This document shows positions 25,683-34,446 of a DNA stretch of 39,410 nucleotides, piece by piece. The DNA is from Chlorogloeopsis fritschii PCC 6912. GTDB lineage: Bacteria; Cyanobacteriota; Cyanobacteriia; Cyanobacteriales; Nostocaceae. Every line of letters starts with the position of its first letter. Position 1 is the first letter of the stretch. The DNA lies in NCBI RefSeq assembly GCF_000317285.1, contig NZ_AJLN01000079.1, positions 1 through 39,410 of the forward strand, given 5' to 3'. The translations under genes were made by a program, and so were the position numbers. The notes beneath the pieces were generated by a model. It ran no database searches. It had not been told where the DNA came from and worked only from the letters and a program-made list of their open reading frames with translations.

Positions 25683-25797
25683 CAGTAGGAATTCCGATTG
25701 CTTGTTGTGTAGGTGATAAGCCGTAAAATAAACAAAACCTAATCTCTTTGCACAAGCTTCTAACCCAGTTTTAAGAAGAAACTTTTAGGAGAAACTC

Positions 25798-26106
25798 ATG
25801 GAACCTAAGAACAAAAACACAGCAAATCAAAAGCAGTCTTTCAATCTCTTAACTGTTCTAAGTCTCTGCGCGATCGTGACATCTACAACAACAGCAGCGA
25901 TCGAGCAGTTGTCAAAGAAACAGGATTTCGTTCCAACAGGGGAGCAGCAGACTTTAAACCAGGATTTCAATAACCACCTCGACAAGAATGACGACGTTGT
26001 CTTGGAAGAAATCGATCTTGATAAGGAGTGGCAAGGTATTTTTGGTGATGATGAATCTGGACAAGGTTTTCTAATTGCCGGGTGCGGCGGTTGCAGAGCT
26101 ATCTAA
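25798..26106 (+). CDS. Small peptide with hydrophobic N-terminal segment and CGGC tail, RiPP-precursor-like
   Basis: A 102-residue product from an ATG with a strong TAGGAGA site. Layout: Lys/Asn/Gln-rich start, hydrophobic stretch about residues 16-36 (NLLTVLSLCAIVTSTTTAAI), polar linker, acidic segment (KNDDVVLEEIDLDKEWQG), then a Gly/Cys tail ending GFLIAGCGGCRAI. A leader-like part followed by a short Gly/Cys core at the very C-terminus is the usual shape of a ribosomally made, modified peptide precursor; the hydrophobic part could instead be a signal peptide. It is not Nif11- or GrrA-like as far as I can see. The upstream HDO protein is the obvious candidate modifying enzyme. Function is inferred from layout only. 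Confidence 0.6.
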   Translation: MEPKNKNTANQKQSFNLLTVLSLCAIVTSTTTAAIEQLSKKQDFVPTGEQQTLNQDFNNHLDKNDDVVLEEIDLDKEWQGIFGDDESGQGFLIAGCGGCRAI

Positions 26107-26192
26107 TGGATTCCGGTTCTCTGTTCCAAATTGTCTAAAAACCGAAGCAACAAAGATGACAACAATTCCAGAAAGCAAGTGGTTGTAGCAGT

Positions 26193-29100
26193 TCAATCAT
26201 CTGCTCCTAAAGCTTTCAGCGTAGCTATTGTTGCTTCCGTTAGACCAGTAGCCCCTGTAATATTCATACGGTCATAGGGCTTCTCTGCTTTTAGAGTTTT
26301 CAAGCACTCACTGGTTTGCACATCCCAAACCTTGATAGTCTCATCTTCGCCACCGCTAGCCAAAATGTGACAATCTGAACAAAAAACAACTGACCAGACC
26401 ATACCACTTTTATGTCCTGACAACGTTTTTTGGCATTCACAAGTATTAAGATCCCACAACTTGATTGTGCAATCTTGGCTACTACTGGCTAGCATCTGAC
26501 CGTCTGGACTAAAGGCAACTGAGAGTAACCAACCCGTAGATGTTTGCAAAGTTCTTTCGCATTCCCCTGTAGCAACACTCCATAACCTTAGAGTTCCATC
26601 TGGGCTAGTGCTTGCTAGCATCTTGCCGTTGGGACTGAAAGCAACTGACCAAACCCAATTCGTATGTCCCTTTAAAGTTTTGAGGCATTCACCAGTGTTA
26701 ACATCCCATAATTTAATTGTTTGATCCCAAGCACCACTCGCTAATAATTGACCGTCAGGACTAAAAACAACTGACCAAACTACAGCGTGATGTCCCTGAA
26801 AAACTTTCAAGGCTTGATAAGTACTGACATCCCATAATCTAATCGTGTTGTCTTCACTCCCACTTGCCAGCATCTGGGCATTGGGACTAAAAGCAACTGA
26901 ACAGACTGCGGAAATATGTCCTTGGAGAGTTTTCAAAAGCTGACCTGTGCTGATATCCCACAACTTGATGGTTTTGTCACCACTACCACTAACCAAGAAA
27001 TTGCCTTGTGGGCTAAATGCAATCGAGTAAACCCAATTAGAATGTCCCTGGATAATTCTCAAAGCCTGACCAGTGTTAATATCCCATAACCTTACTGTGT
27101 GGTCGTGACTGCCACTCGCTAAGATCCCTTCTTCGCCCCCCTTCATAAGGGGGATTGGGGGACTGAAAGCAACCGAAAGGATCTGATTTGTATATCCCTG
27201 AAGTGTTTTCAGACATTGAGCCGTACTGACGCTCGTTAACTTCACTGTCTGGTCACGACTGCCACTGGCTATAAGATCGCCTTCGGGACTGAAAGCAACT
27301 GAAAATACCCAGTTAGAATGTTCTTGGAGTGTTTTCAAACCTTGACCTGTGCTGACTTCCCACAGTTTTACTGTATTGTCATGACTGCCACTGGCTATAA
27401 GATCGCCTTGAGGGCTGAATGCGACTGAAAAGATTCGATTGGTATGTCCTTTAAAGGTTCTGAGGCATTCGCCCGTGTCAATATTCCACAACTTCACCGT
27501 CTCGTCTTCACTACCGCTAACTAGCATCTGACCATCAGGGCTGAGGGCGATTGACCGGACTCCATCGCTATGTCCCTCCAATGTTCTAAGGCATTCGCCC
27601 TTACTGACCTCCCACAATTTTATTGTGTGGTCATCACTGCCACTTAATAGAGTCTCCCCATCCAGACTAAAGGCAATTGAGAGTACCCAGCTTGTATGTC
27701 CTCGAAAAATTCTCAGGCATTCACCTGTGCTAACTCTCCACAGTCTTAAGGTGTGGTCGTCACTCCCGCTTGCTAGCAAGTTGCCATCAGGACTAAAGAC
27801 AACTGACCAAACCTCACCTTCATGTTCCCGCCAAGTTTTTAAGCATCGACCTGTACTGACATCCCATAGCCTTATCGTACAGTCACTACTCCCACTAACA
27901 AGAGTCCTACTATCAGGACTAAAGGCAAGGGATACAACCCAGCTAGTATGTCCTGGCAAGATGAGGAGTTTTTGACCATCAGTAATTCGCCACAAGTGAA
28001 TTTCACCGTTGCTATCTCCTGCTGCAAGAAGTTCCCCATCAGGACTAAAGGCAACAGACATCACACCACCAAAGGTTTCAGAAAAAACCGACTTCGCTAA
28101 ATCGGCGTTTTGGAAGCTGACATTATGTAAATTTACCTTTCGTAAGTCTGCTTGCCAAACAGTGAGGTGAGAAAAATCATAGCCAGTTAAATCTGTTCCT
28201 ATATGCCTGAGCAGATTCAGAATATTTCCAGCTGTGTATCCTGGTTCTTGCGGCGATTCCTCTCGCAGTTTTACTAAAATTGTAGTTAATTGTTTTTCAA
28301 CACCTTTTTTACTTCTAAAAACAGAGAGCAGTCCATTTACAACTGGTTGGAGAATAAGGCGAATTTGAGCTTCTCTGACGTAGTCTTTCGCCGTCGCCTT
28401 CATCAAAGCGTGGCATCTAAAAAGCTCGATATCCTCCGCTGCAATCTCTTCACAGACTCGCTCTATTAATACCTGAGTTACGTACTCCATCACTACAGGT
28501 TGTAAGGTGAATGTTGCTGCGCTTTTCTCAACTAGCGATCGCCTTCCTAAAGATTCTAGAGCTTCCAACAATTTGGCTGATGGTACTGGTGAAACAATAT
28601 CTTCTCGTAATTCTGAGAGCGAAATCGGTTCACGATTAATTGCCAACCAGTACATTATTTCCTTTTCTAAACCTGACAAACGGTTAAACTGCTGCTCTAA
28701 AATATCGTGAATATCTCCAAAAACAGCAGTTTCTTGCCGCAAAAACTCACTTACATTGCCATCAAATACATCTTCAATGGTGGTAGCAACTATTTTCAAA
28801 GCCAAAGGATTGCCTGCATAGCGTTTAATTATTGCCTCACATTCTTCCTCTGCTACTTTTAGTCCTTTGATTTTAAAAATTTCCAGTCCCTCGATTACCT
28901 TTAATCCACTTAATTGTAATGAGCGAACCGGTAGTGCTTGTCCTTTGAGTAATGCGACTTCTTGAGGTTGTTCCCGACTAGTCAGCACCAAGCAGCTTTG
29001 ATGAGTTGCTTCTCCTACTCGTCGCAAAAGCTCACCATATCCCTCATATCCTTCTCGGTATTGTCCAGCTCTACCACCACTACGGAGAATTGCTTCCGCG

Positions 29101-29735
29101 TTATCAAGTATTAATAAACACCTTTGATTTCGTAAGTAATCAAGTAATCTTGATACTCGATCACTTAAACTTTCAGATAAATTACTTTCTGTTTCCTGCT
29201 CATCAGATAAAACTTGGATCAAGTTAGCCAAGATACTTGTAACTGGAGGAGCTTCTCGTAACGATCGCCAGATCACATACTCAAAATCTTCTTGAATCTG
29301 TTGAGTAAGTTTTATCGATAAAGTAGTTTTACCAATACCACCCATGCCTAATAGTGCTACCAATTGGCAGCGCTCATCTAAAATCCATTTTTCTAAAGTG
29401 GCAAGTTCTTCTGTACGTCCATAAAATATTGAGATACTTGTAGCTTCTCCCCAATCTAGATGGGTATTTGAGCTTAAATAGTCACTTTTATCTATTTTTA
29501 ACTTAAAAATTGAAAATAGTTTTTCAATAGTTTTTTTATCTACTCCTCCTTCGCGATTTAGTACTTTTGAGATTGTACTGGGATACAATCCAGATAAATC
29601 GCTCATTTCTTCGAGTGTGTAGCTGTTTCCGTAATTTTCATTTGCTTCTGACTGACGTTTTGCCTCTTGAAGTTTTTGTAAACCCCTAGTAGTAAGTGCA
29701 ACACCACGCTTGCGTTTCCAATTCTGTAAAGCCAT
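26193..29735 (-). CDS. HTH / NB-ARC ATPase / 14x WD40 STAND-type protein
   Basis: A 1180-residue signal-transduction ATPase. The N-terminus has a helix-turn-helix-like region (about residues 38-75: YTLEEMSDLSGLYPSTISKV). NB-ARC follows with P-loop GMGGIGKTT (130-138) and Walker B CLLILDNAE. A winged-helix/linker leads to a pentapeptide-like stretch (LTGYDFSHLTVWQADLRKVN). Then come 14 WD40 repeats of about 42 residues, enough for two seven-bladed propellers, and the tail MNITGATGLTEATIATLKAL common in cyanobacterial relatives. Repeat 7 lacks its Trp (VKLTS), and repeat 8 carries an extra 8 residues from an inserted repeat. STAND proteins sense a ligand through the propeller and oligomerise on ATP binding. 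Target unknown. Confidence 0.92.
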   Translation of the reverse strand: MALQNWKRKRGVALTTRGLQKLQEAKRQSEANENYGNSYTLEEMSDLSGLYPSTISKVLNREGGVDKKTIEKLFSIFKLKIDKSDYLSSNTHLDWGEATSISIFYGRTEELATLEKWILDERCQLVALLGMGGIGKTTLSIKLTQQIQEDFEYVIWRSLREAPPVTSILANLIQVLSDEQETESNLSESLSDRVSRLLDYLRNQRCLLILDNAEAILRSGGRAGQYREGYEGYGELLRRVGEATHQSCLVLTSREQPQEVALLKGQALPVRSLQLSGLKVIEGLEIFKIKGLKVAEEECEAIIKRYAGNPLALKIVATTIEDVFDGNVSEFLRQETAVFGDIHDILEQQFNRLSGLEKEIMYWLAINREPISLSELREDIVSPVPSAKLLEALESLGRRSLVEKSAATFTLQPVVMEYVTQVLIERVCEEIAAEDIELFRCHALMKATAKDYVREAQIRLILQPVVNGLLSVFRSKKGVEKQLTTILVKLREESPQEPGYTAGNILNLLRHIGTDLTGYDFSHLTVWQADLRKVNLHNVSFQNADLAKSVFSETFGGVMSVAFSPDGELLAAGDSNGEIHLWRITDGQKLLILPGHTSWVVSLAFSPDSRTLVSGSSDCTIRLWDVSTGRCLKTWREHEGEVWSVVFSPDGNLLASGSDDHTLRLWRVSTGECLRIFRGHTSWVLSIAFSLDGETLLSGSDDHTIKLWEVSKGECLRTLEGHSDGVRSIALSPDGQMLVSGSEDETVKLWNIDTGECLRTFKGHTNRIFSVAFSPQGDLIASGSHDNTVKLWEVSTGQGLKTLQEHSNWVFSVAFSPEGDLIASGSRDQTVKLTSVSTAQCLKTLQGYTNQILSVAFSPPIPLMKGGEEGILASGSHDHTVRLWDINTGQALRIIQGHSNWVYSIAFSPQGNFLVSGSGDKTIKLWDISTGQLLKTLQGHISAVCSVAFSPNAQMLASGSEDNTIRLWDVSTYQALKVFQGHHAVVWSVVFSPDGQLLASGAWDQTIKLWDVNTGECLKTLKGHTNWVWSVAFSPNGKMLASTSPDGTLRLWSVATGECERTLQTSTGWLLSVAFSPDGQMLASSSQDCTIKLWDLNTCECQKTLSGHKSGMVWSVVFCSDCHILASGGEDETIKVWDVQTSECLKTLKAEKPYDRMNITGATGLTEATIATLKALGADD
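27127..27161. repeat. Palindromic G/C-tract insertion inside WD40 repeat 8
   Basis: The eighth WD40 repeat is 50 residues instead of 42 because of about 24 additional bases around CCCCCCTTCATAAGGGGG and GATTGGGGG. These encode PPIPLMKGGEEG where the other repeats read S-P-x-G-D/Q. The C-tract/G-tract palindrome resembles short dispersed repeats of cyanobacterial intergenic regions. The insertion keeps the frame. Boundaries are approximate. Confidence 0.6.
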
Positions 29736-30386
29736 GTATTAAAAATTCTGTGATAACAAATAACTTTTCATGCAATTGTTTTACAACTGCATAATAACTG
29801 TATGTTTGCTTTTCGTTCATTCTGAACAGGATAAGATCAAATACAACACAAAGAATTTATATCTGAGGTTATATTGTCAAACTAGGGTTAATCATAACTT
29901 GAGATGTGATGATGCGATCGGGATTTTAATGAGAATTTATTCTTATAAGCGCTTCTATTATCCAAGATGTAAAAAACCCATGCCTTTATTCTCTTTAACT
30001 TATAGGGATTTTTACTTGTCAGTGTCCTCTTTAATAGTCTTTCTTCAGAGTTGATTAAAAATTATTTACAGCAATTATGATAAACGCTTAGTTGAATGTT
30101 ACTTGAAGGTTAATTGAACTATTTAAGTGTCATTAGAATTCTTACTAAGAATGTTTAGGAGTTTCTATGTAACACCTTACATGATAACAACCGATTAACC
30201 ATAAAGAAGCACAAATAAAAGCAATGCGCACTCAGGAATGTAAAAATGGTTGATACTCTTATTTATAAACGCTAGTTAATACAAGTCGATAAACATTTAC
30301 TTTCACAAGCAATACCATTACCTGTTCCCCGTTAAGATTTCCCTTCCTATGCAAATGATTTCAGGAATTAAAGCGGATTCCTATAG
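29736..30386. other. AT-rich spacer (about 650 bases) upstream of the WD40 gene
   Basis: This gap holds the promoter of the minus-strand WD40 gene and the end of the ureidoglycolate-lyase-like gene. A 94-codon frame at 29770-30054 has no family resemblance, no ribosome site and an odd Tyr/Cys-rich composition, so I do not call it. An imperfect palindrome TGCAATTGTTTTACAACTGCA near 29770 is the only structure noticed. Confidence 0.4.
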
Positions 30387-30968
30387 TTACTCATAATTAC
30401 TCACATCTAGCTGTATTTCATAACCTAATCTCTTTGGCAAAGAAATTTTATAAACATCACCTTGATTCATTTCTCCAGGTTGTTTCATTTGACTTAAGGC
30501 AGTGACAACTTCGTCAGAATTTGCTGTCAGGATGATAACAGGTTGCTCACAGGCAATAGGAAAATCATGCCAAGTACCAAGGTGTAGCAACAGTGCGTGC
30601 CCAGGGGGAAATCTTAGAGCTTTCACTTGATTTAAATCTGGTAAATTTTCACCCTGTTCGTGATTAGGTGGTGCCATCACCATAATGAATGGTGCTTCTC
30701 CCAAACTAATAAACAATTGGGTCATGTGCATATGACGTTCTAGCCAGATAATAGCTGGATAGCCTGGTATAATTTTGGCGGTTCTAAAAGTTGCTGTGCC
30801 GCGATAAATAAAATCAAGATTTTCGCCTTCAATTACCCTACCTTGATAAAAAGGAATTTCTAAACCAGGTTTGCTAACATTATTGCCCAAAAGATATCCA
30901 AAAGGTTTGATATTTTCTGGATTAGCATCAATAACGGGAATTTTTAAAACTTGACTAGGTGTAGACAT
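30387..30968 (-). CDS. Ureidoglycolate lyase-family protein (AllA-like)
   Basis: A 193-residue cupin-like protein. It opens IPVIDANPENIKPFGYLLG, as in AllA, with IIWLERHMHMTQLFISLGEA (about residues 72-91) and RFPPGHALLLHLGTWHDFPI (about 117-136) supplying the histidines of the active-site barrel. AllA releases urea and glyoxylate from ureidoglycolate in purine catabolism. It is followed on the same strand after the PuuE-like gene with a 58-base gap, forming a likely operand pair in which deacetylase comes first. No NtcA-type motif was seen in the gap. Family is well supported; exact substrate is inferred from neighbours. Confidence 0.82.
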   Translation of the reverse strand: MSTPSQVLKIPVIDANPENIKPFGYLLGNNVSKPGLEIPFYQGRVIEGENLDFIYRGTATFRTAKIIPGYPAIIWLERHMHMTQLFISLGEAPFIMVMAPPNHEQGENLPDLNQVKALRFPPGHALLLHLGTWHDFPIACEQPVIILTANSDEVVTALSQMKQPGEMNQGDVYKISLPKRLGYEIQLDVSNYE

Positions 30969-31026
30969 ATACAGATTTTATCTAATAGGTTTAAAATCAA
31001 TTAATATAGGTAGATTTTAATCACGA

Positions 31027-31887
31027 TTATTCATTATTATTGCTACTGAACCATTCATAAATGCCTTCACCTGTAGTTAACCAAGTATTAGGTTTATTTT
31101 TAATATGTAATAAACATTGCTTGAGATACTTCAATCGTAGCGGCTGACCAACAATAAATGGATGTAAGCCAATTGCCATTACCCGTCCTTGTTTTTCTCC
31201 ATCTTCCCATAATTGTTCAAATTGATCTGCGATCGCTTGCGCAAACTCTGAACCAGAAAAGCGATTACTCAAGCATAAAGTAATATCATTTGCTTCTATA
31301 GTGTAAGGAATCGCCAGTAAACGACCATTAGATAATGGATACCAATAAGGTTGGTCATCATTTACCAAGTCAGCAATGTAAACCATGCTCACTGAATGTA
31401 ATAATTCAAAAGTTGATTGTGTAATTGAAAATCCTGGTGTTAACCATCCTTTAGGTTTTTTGCCAGTAGCTTTTTCGAGTAAATTTACAGTTTGCTGAAT
31501 TATCTCTAGTTCTGCTTCCCGCTCCATGCCGCTATGACCGGTAGAATTATTAATACCGTGAGCCATTACATCCCAACCATATTTCTGTATGGCTTCTATA
31601 ATTTCGGGATACAGTTGGCAAATTTCTCCATTGACTGCAGCAGTTACAGGAATTTCTAATTCTGCAAACAAGTCAAATAACCGCCAAATACCGACGCGGT
31701 TACCGTAATCTCGCCAACCATAGTTAGCAATTTCTGGGTAACTGTTTAAATGGGGTTGAATTGCCGTCCCCAACTTCCCGAAGGTGAAATGCTCTACATT
31801 CATTACTACCCATACAGCAACTCTGGCTTGATTCGGTAATTTTAGAACTGGGCGCTGTGTAATCGCTTGAAAAGATGGAGGTTGCAT
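31027..31887 (-). CDS. puuE: Polysaccharide-deacetylase-family allantoinase (PuuE-like)
   Basis: A 286-residue NodB-fold protein. Motifs fit the PuuE branch: ARVAVWVVMNVEHF (about residues 21-34) in place of the classic deacetylase DD motif, NYGWRDYGNRVGIWRLFDL, GWDVMAHGINNSTGHSGM (about 108-125) and WLTPGFSITQSTFELL. The metal-free allantoinase PuuE opens allantoin to allantoate. With the ureidoglycolate-lyase-like gene downstream and xanthine dehydrogenase about 8 kb away, a role in purine catabolism is likely; a different cyclic-amide or sugar substrate cannot be excluded. Divergent from the GDSL esterase gene. Confidence 0.78.
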   Translation of the reverse strand: MQPPSFQAITQRPVLKLPNQARVAVWVVMNVEHFTFGKLGTAIQPHLNSYPEIANYGWRDYGNRVGIWRLFDLFAELEIPVTAAVNGEICQLYPEIIEAIQKYGWDVMAHGINNSTGHSGMEREAELEIIQQTVNLLEKATGKKPKGWLTPGFSITQSTFELLHSVSMVYIADLVNDDQPYWYPLSNGRLLAIPYTIEANDITLCLSNRFSGSEFAQAIADQFEQLWEDGEKQGRVMAIGLHPFIVGQPLRLKYLKQCLLHIKNKPNTWLTTGEGIYEWFSSNNNE

Positions 31888-32040
31888 ATGTTCTAGATTT
31901 TAAATCTTGGATGTGTTATCTGTTATTCGGTATATATGCAGCTAATACTAAATTTTTGCATTCTTCTCGCTAACGCAGGTTGAATTTAGCACAGTCATTT
32001 AGTATTTTTATACAAAACTTTTATATTTTGGAGATATTGA

Positions 32041-33000
32041 GTGAAAAAATATAGAGAATATATTTTAACAGCAGCATTAATTTTTCTATTATATGTTGTT
32101 ACGTTCTCGTTTAGAGTCTTAGGACGTAATTCAATACCCGATCAACAACATCAATTGTCACATCAGTATGACGAAATTTATATTTTTGGTGACAGTTTAT
32201 CTGATATAGGTAATGTATTCGATACTACAGGTGGTGCCATTCCTCCAAGCCCAACCTATTCTAATGGGCGCTTTTCCAATGGTTCAGTCTGGGTCGAAAA
32301 TATTACCTCAAATCTAGGCTTAAATTTCAATTCAAATAATAACTTTGCCTTTGGTGGTGCAACAACTGGTTTCAAGAACATATTGCTACCTGGTTTACCT
32401 GGACTACAACAACAGATTAGCCTCTTTCAGTTAGCAAATCCTTTTGTTAACCAAAACTCTCTCTATATTTTATGGGCTGGTCTTAATGATTATTTAGATT
32501 ACTTTCTTGGTGGTGTTCCTAATCCCGCTCAAACAGTAAAAAATTTGTCTGCGGCAGTCACATCACTTGTCGACGTCGGTGCTAGAGAGATAATTTTAGT
32601 TAATTTGCCGGATGTGGGAAAGTTTCCGATTATAGGCGAGCATAAAGAAATTTCCAGCTTATTTAGTACTTTTACCAAAGCCCACAATTCCATCTTAATG
32701 GCAAACATTAAATCTTTAAAAAGAGATTTAAGCCCTAAAATTCATATCATTTCTGTTGATGTTTATTCCTTATTTAACAGAGTCGTTACCAATCCAGAGG
32801 AATTTGGGTTTACTAATGTTACCGACTCTTGCATTACTAAAAACATCTCGGTAGTAAACATCGGTTATCCTACTAAGCTAACGCCCTGTACTCCAAATAC
32901 ATTTTTATTTTGGGATCCAATCCATCCAACAACTGCTACTCATAAGCTTATTGCAGATTTAGCATTTTCAGTTCTGAAGTCGGCGTCTACTCATAAATAG
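32041..33000 (+). CDS. Secreted GDSL-family lipase/esterase
   Basis: A 319-residue protein from a GTG with GGAG ten bases upstream. Residues about 6-28 (YILTAALIFLLYVVTFSFRV) form a signal peptide or anchor. The GDSL motif IYIFGDSLSDIGN (catalytic Ser about residue 52), FAFGGATTG (block II Gly), ILWAGLNDY (block III Asn-Asp) and WDPIHPTTATH (catalytic Asp and His) are all present. It hydrolyses ester bonds of lipids or acetylated glycans outside the cytoplasm; the substrate is unknown. It is not obviously linked to the purine genes on either side. Confidence 0.9.
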   Translation: MKKYREYILTAALIFLLYVVTFSFRVLGRNSIPDQQHQLSHQYDEIYIFGDSLSDIGNVFDTTGGAIPPSPTYSNGRFSNGSVWVENITSNLGLNFNSNNNFAFGGATTGFKNILLPGLPGLQQQISLFQLANPFVNQNSLYILWAGLNDYLDYFLGGVPNPAQTVKNLSAAVTSLVDVGAREIILVNLPDVGKFPIIGEHKEISSLFSTFTKAHNSILMANIKSLKRDLSPKIHIISVDVYSLFNRVVTNPEEFGFTNVTDSCITKNISVVNIGYPTKLTPCTPNTFLFWDPIHPTTATHKLIADLAFSVLKSASTHK

Positions 33001-33660
33001 CTTATGCAGTTAGTATACGACCCAAATCATAATACTGATTATATCTACTATTAAACTGTAAGTTTTCCAATCGGGCTTGCTTTTAAATAGCTAGTAGAAA
33101 ATATATGATCTACTTTACTATTTTTTTATAAATTCAATTATTCTTATTCAAGATTTAATTATTTATTGTCACTTCTTTGCTTTCAGTATTTTCAACATTG
33201 ACTTTTAGAAAATTTTAACTACAAACAATAACTTTTTAAATATCTTTAAAAGAATAACGCATAAGATAAAAATGATAACTCACATCTTGTATTACACTTT
33301 AGCGACTTAAATTCGCGGCTATATAATCTACTTCTGCAATGCGAACTAACCCTTTTATTATTGTTTTATCATCAATAATAAAGGCTAGGAATGCGTTGAA
33401 AGAAAGTTGTGCCTATATAGCCGTGATTTTTTTCCAGTGAATAGAGAAATTGATTACGATATCATTTTTTATCTCCAACTTATGCCTGCAATTATTAAGA
33501 GAGGAAAAGCTTTGCCTTTCAACGTTTTTTAGAGGCGATCGCAAAACTACAGCAACTCATCAAAATCTTCGTAAACCATTAGCATACTAGCACCAGTATT
33601 CTGTATGTCCCTTAAATATATATAGTTGCAGTCGTATTTTTGTCTAGTTTACAGAATAGG
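33001..33660. other. AT-rich spacer of 660 bases with a nested palindrome
   Basis: No coding frame. It contains the nested inverted repeat at about 33316-33423 described separately. HIP1 (GCGATCGC) is present near 33536. The downstream part holds no recognisable terminator for the minus-strand permease ending at 33661. Confidence 0.4.
33316..33423. repeat. Nested inverted repeat, possible decayed MITE
   Basis: The outer arms CGCGGCTATATA (starting about 33316) and TATATAGCCGTG (ending about 33423) match in 11 of 12 bases. Within them CCTTTTATTATTG and CAATAATAAAGG form an inner stem around 33350-33385. The GCGACTTAAATTCGCGGCTA region resembles a dispersed repeat of cyanobacterial genomes. 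No coding capacity. Confidence 0.5.
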
Positions 33661-34422
33661 CTATACCTGCCACGCTTGCCAGAACATATAAACAGATAGA
33701 ACAGCCAGCAAAAACCGAAATGCAAAGCTAATAAATTGGTCTGACAATTTAGGCAAAAAGCGGGTACTAATTTGCGCTCCTACCAATCCTCCCAATCCTA
33801 ACACTAACCCCTCTAAAAATAAAATATTGTGACTAATAGCGTGTCCTATTGCTGCAGAAACGGCAGTGATTATAATTACACCTAAACTAGTTTGAATTGC
33901 TACTTTAATTGGTTCAGCTAACAATAAAATTTGTAATGGCACCATAATCACGCCACCACCAACACCAAACAAACCTGCCAATATACCAGCGGCTCCACCA
34001 GTAAATATTCTAGCTACAATAGGGTTTAATTGTTGCTGTTGATCTTGTGTATTTTTTCTAATTAACTGTTTGCGTAATTCCACTAAATAAATATTCAATA
34101 AAAGCAACAAACCAAAAGCAATCAATAGAATTTTGGAAGGAAAAATATTTGCTAAATAAACACCTAGTTGTGCTGTCAGTAGTGCCGGGAAACCTAGCAA
34201 AATAACTCGGCGGGCATTAATATAACCCATGCGCCAATTTTGTACAGTGCCGGAAATAGCTGTAATTGCGATCGCCAAGCTACTAGTCGCAACTGCTTGT
34301 ACAGGTGTATACCCTAATGCAACTTGCAAAGGTACCAAAATTGTACCGCCACCGATTCCAAGGAATCCAGCAAGAATACCAGAAAGTAACCCACTCAAAA
34401 TTAAAAGCAACCAATTAGTCAT
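33661..34422 (-). CDS. TauE/SafE-family permease
   Basis: A 253-residue protein with about seven to eight spans. The two homologous family motifs are visible: GFLGIGGGTILVPLQVALGY (about residues 20-39) and LFGVGGGVIMVPLQILL (about 150-166), each opening a half of the inverted repeat. Family members export sulfite, sulfoacetate or other small organic anions. The gene starts 24 bases after the acetamidase/formamidase stop on the same strand, so the two are probably co-transcribed. The anion is unknown; a product of the amidase or sulfite from sulfur metabolism are both possible. Confidence 0.88.
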   Translation of the reverse strand: MTNWLLLILSGLLSGILAGFLGIGGGTILVPLQVALGYTPVQAVATSSLAIAITAISGTVQNWRMGYINARRVILLGFPALLTAQLGVYLANIFPSKILLIAFGLLLLLNIYLVELRKQLIRKNTQDQQQQLNPIVARIFTGGAAGILAGLFGVGGGVIMVPLQILLLAEPIKVAIQTSLGVIIITAVSAAIGHAISHNILFLEGLVLGLGGLVGAQISTRFLPKLSDQFISFAFRFLLAVLSVYMFWQAWQV

Positions 34423-34446
34423 TTGTTAGTAGTTAAACGATTTACT

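Noticed and set aside
25640-25725. An alternative frame at the end of the heme-oxygenase-like gene reading GIPIACCVGDKP before a stop, possibly a frameshifted C-terminus or a second Cys peptide
   Set aside because: It has no start codon or ribosome site, and the main frame ends in a plausible way (ILRPLALKGY). Too short to support.
29770-30054. A 94-codon plus-strand frame in the spacer upstream of the WD40 gene
   Set aside because: No ribosome site, odd Tyr/Cys-rich composition and no family resemblance; it looks like chance in AT-rich DNA.
31945-32005. ATACTAAAT and ATTTAGTAT, exact 9-bp inverted repeats in the PuuE/GDSL divergent gap
   Set aside because: Arms are 43 bases apart and AT-rich, so chance is likely; not strong enough for an operator call.
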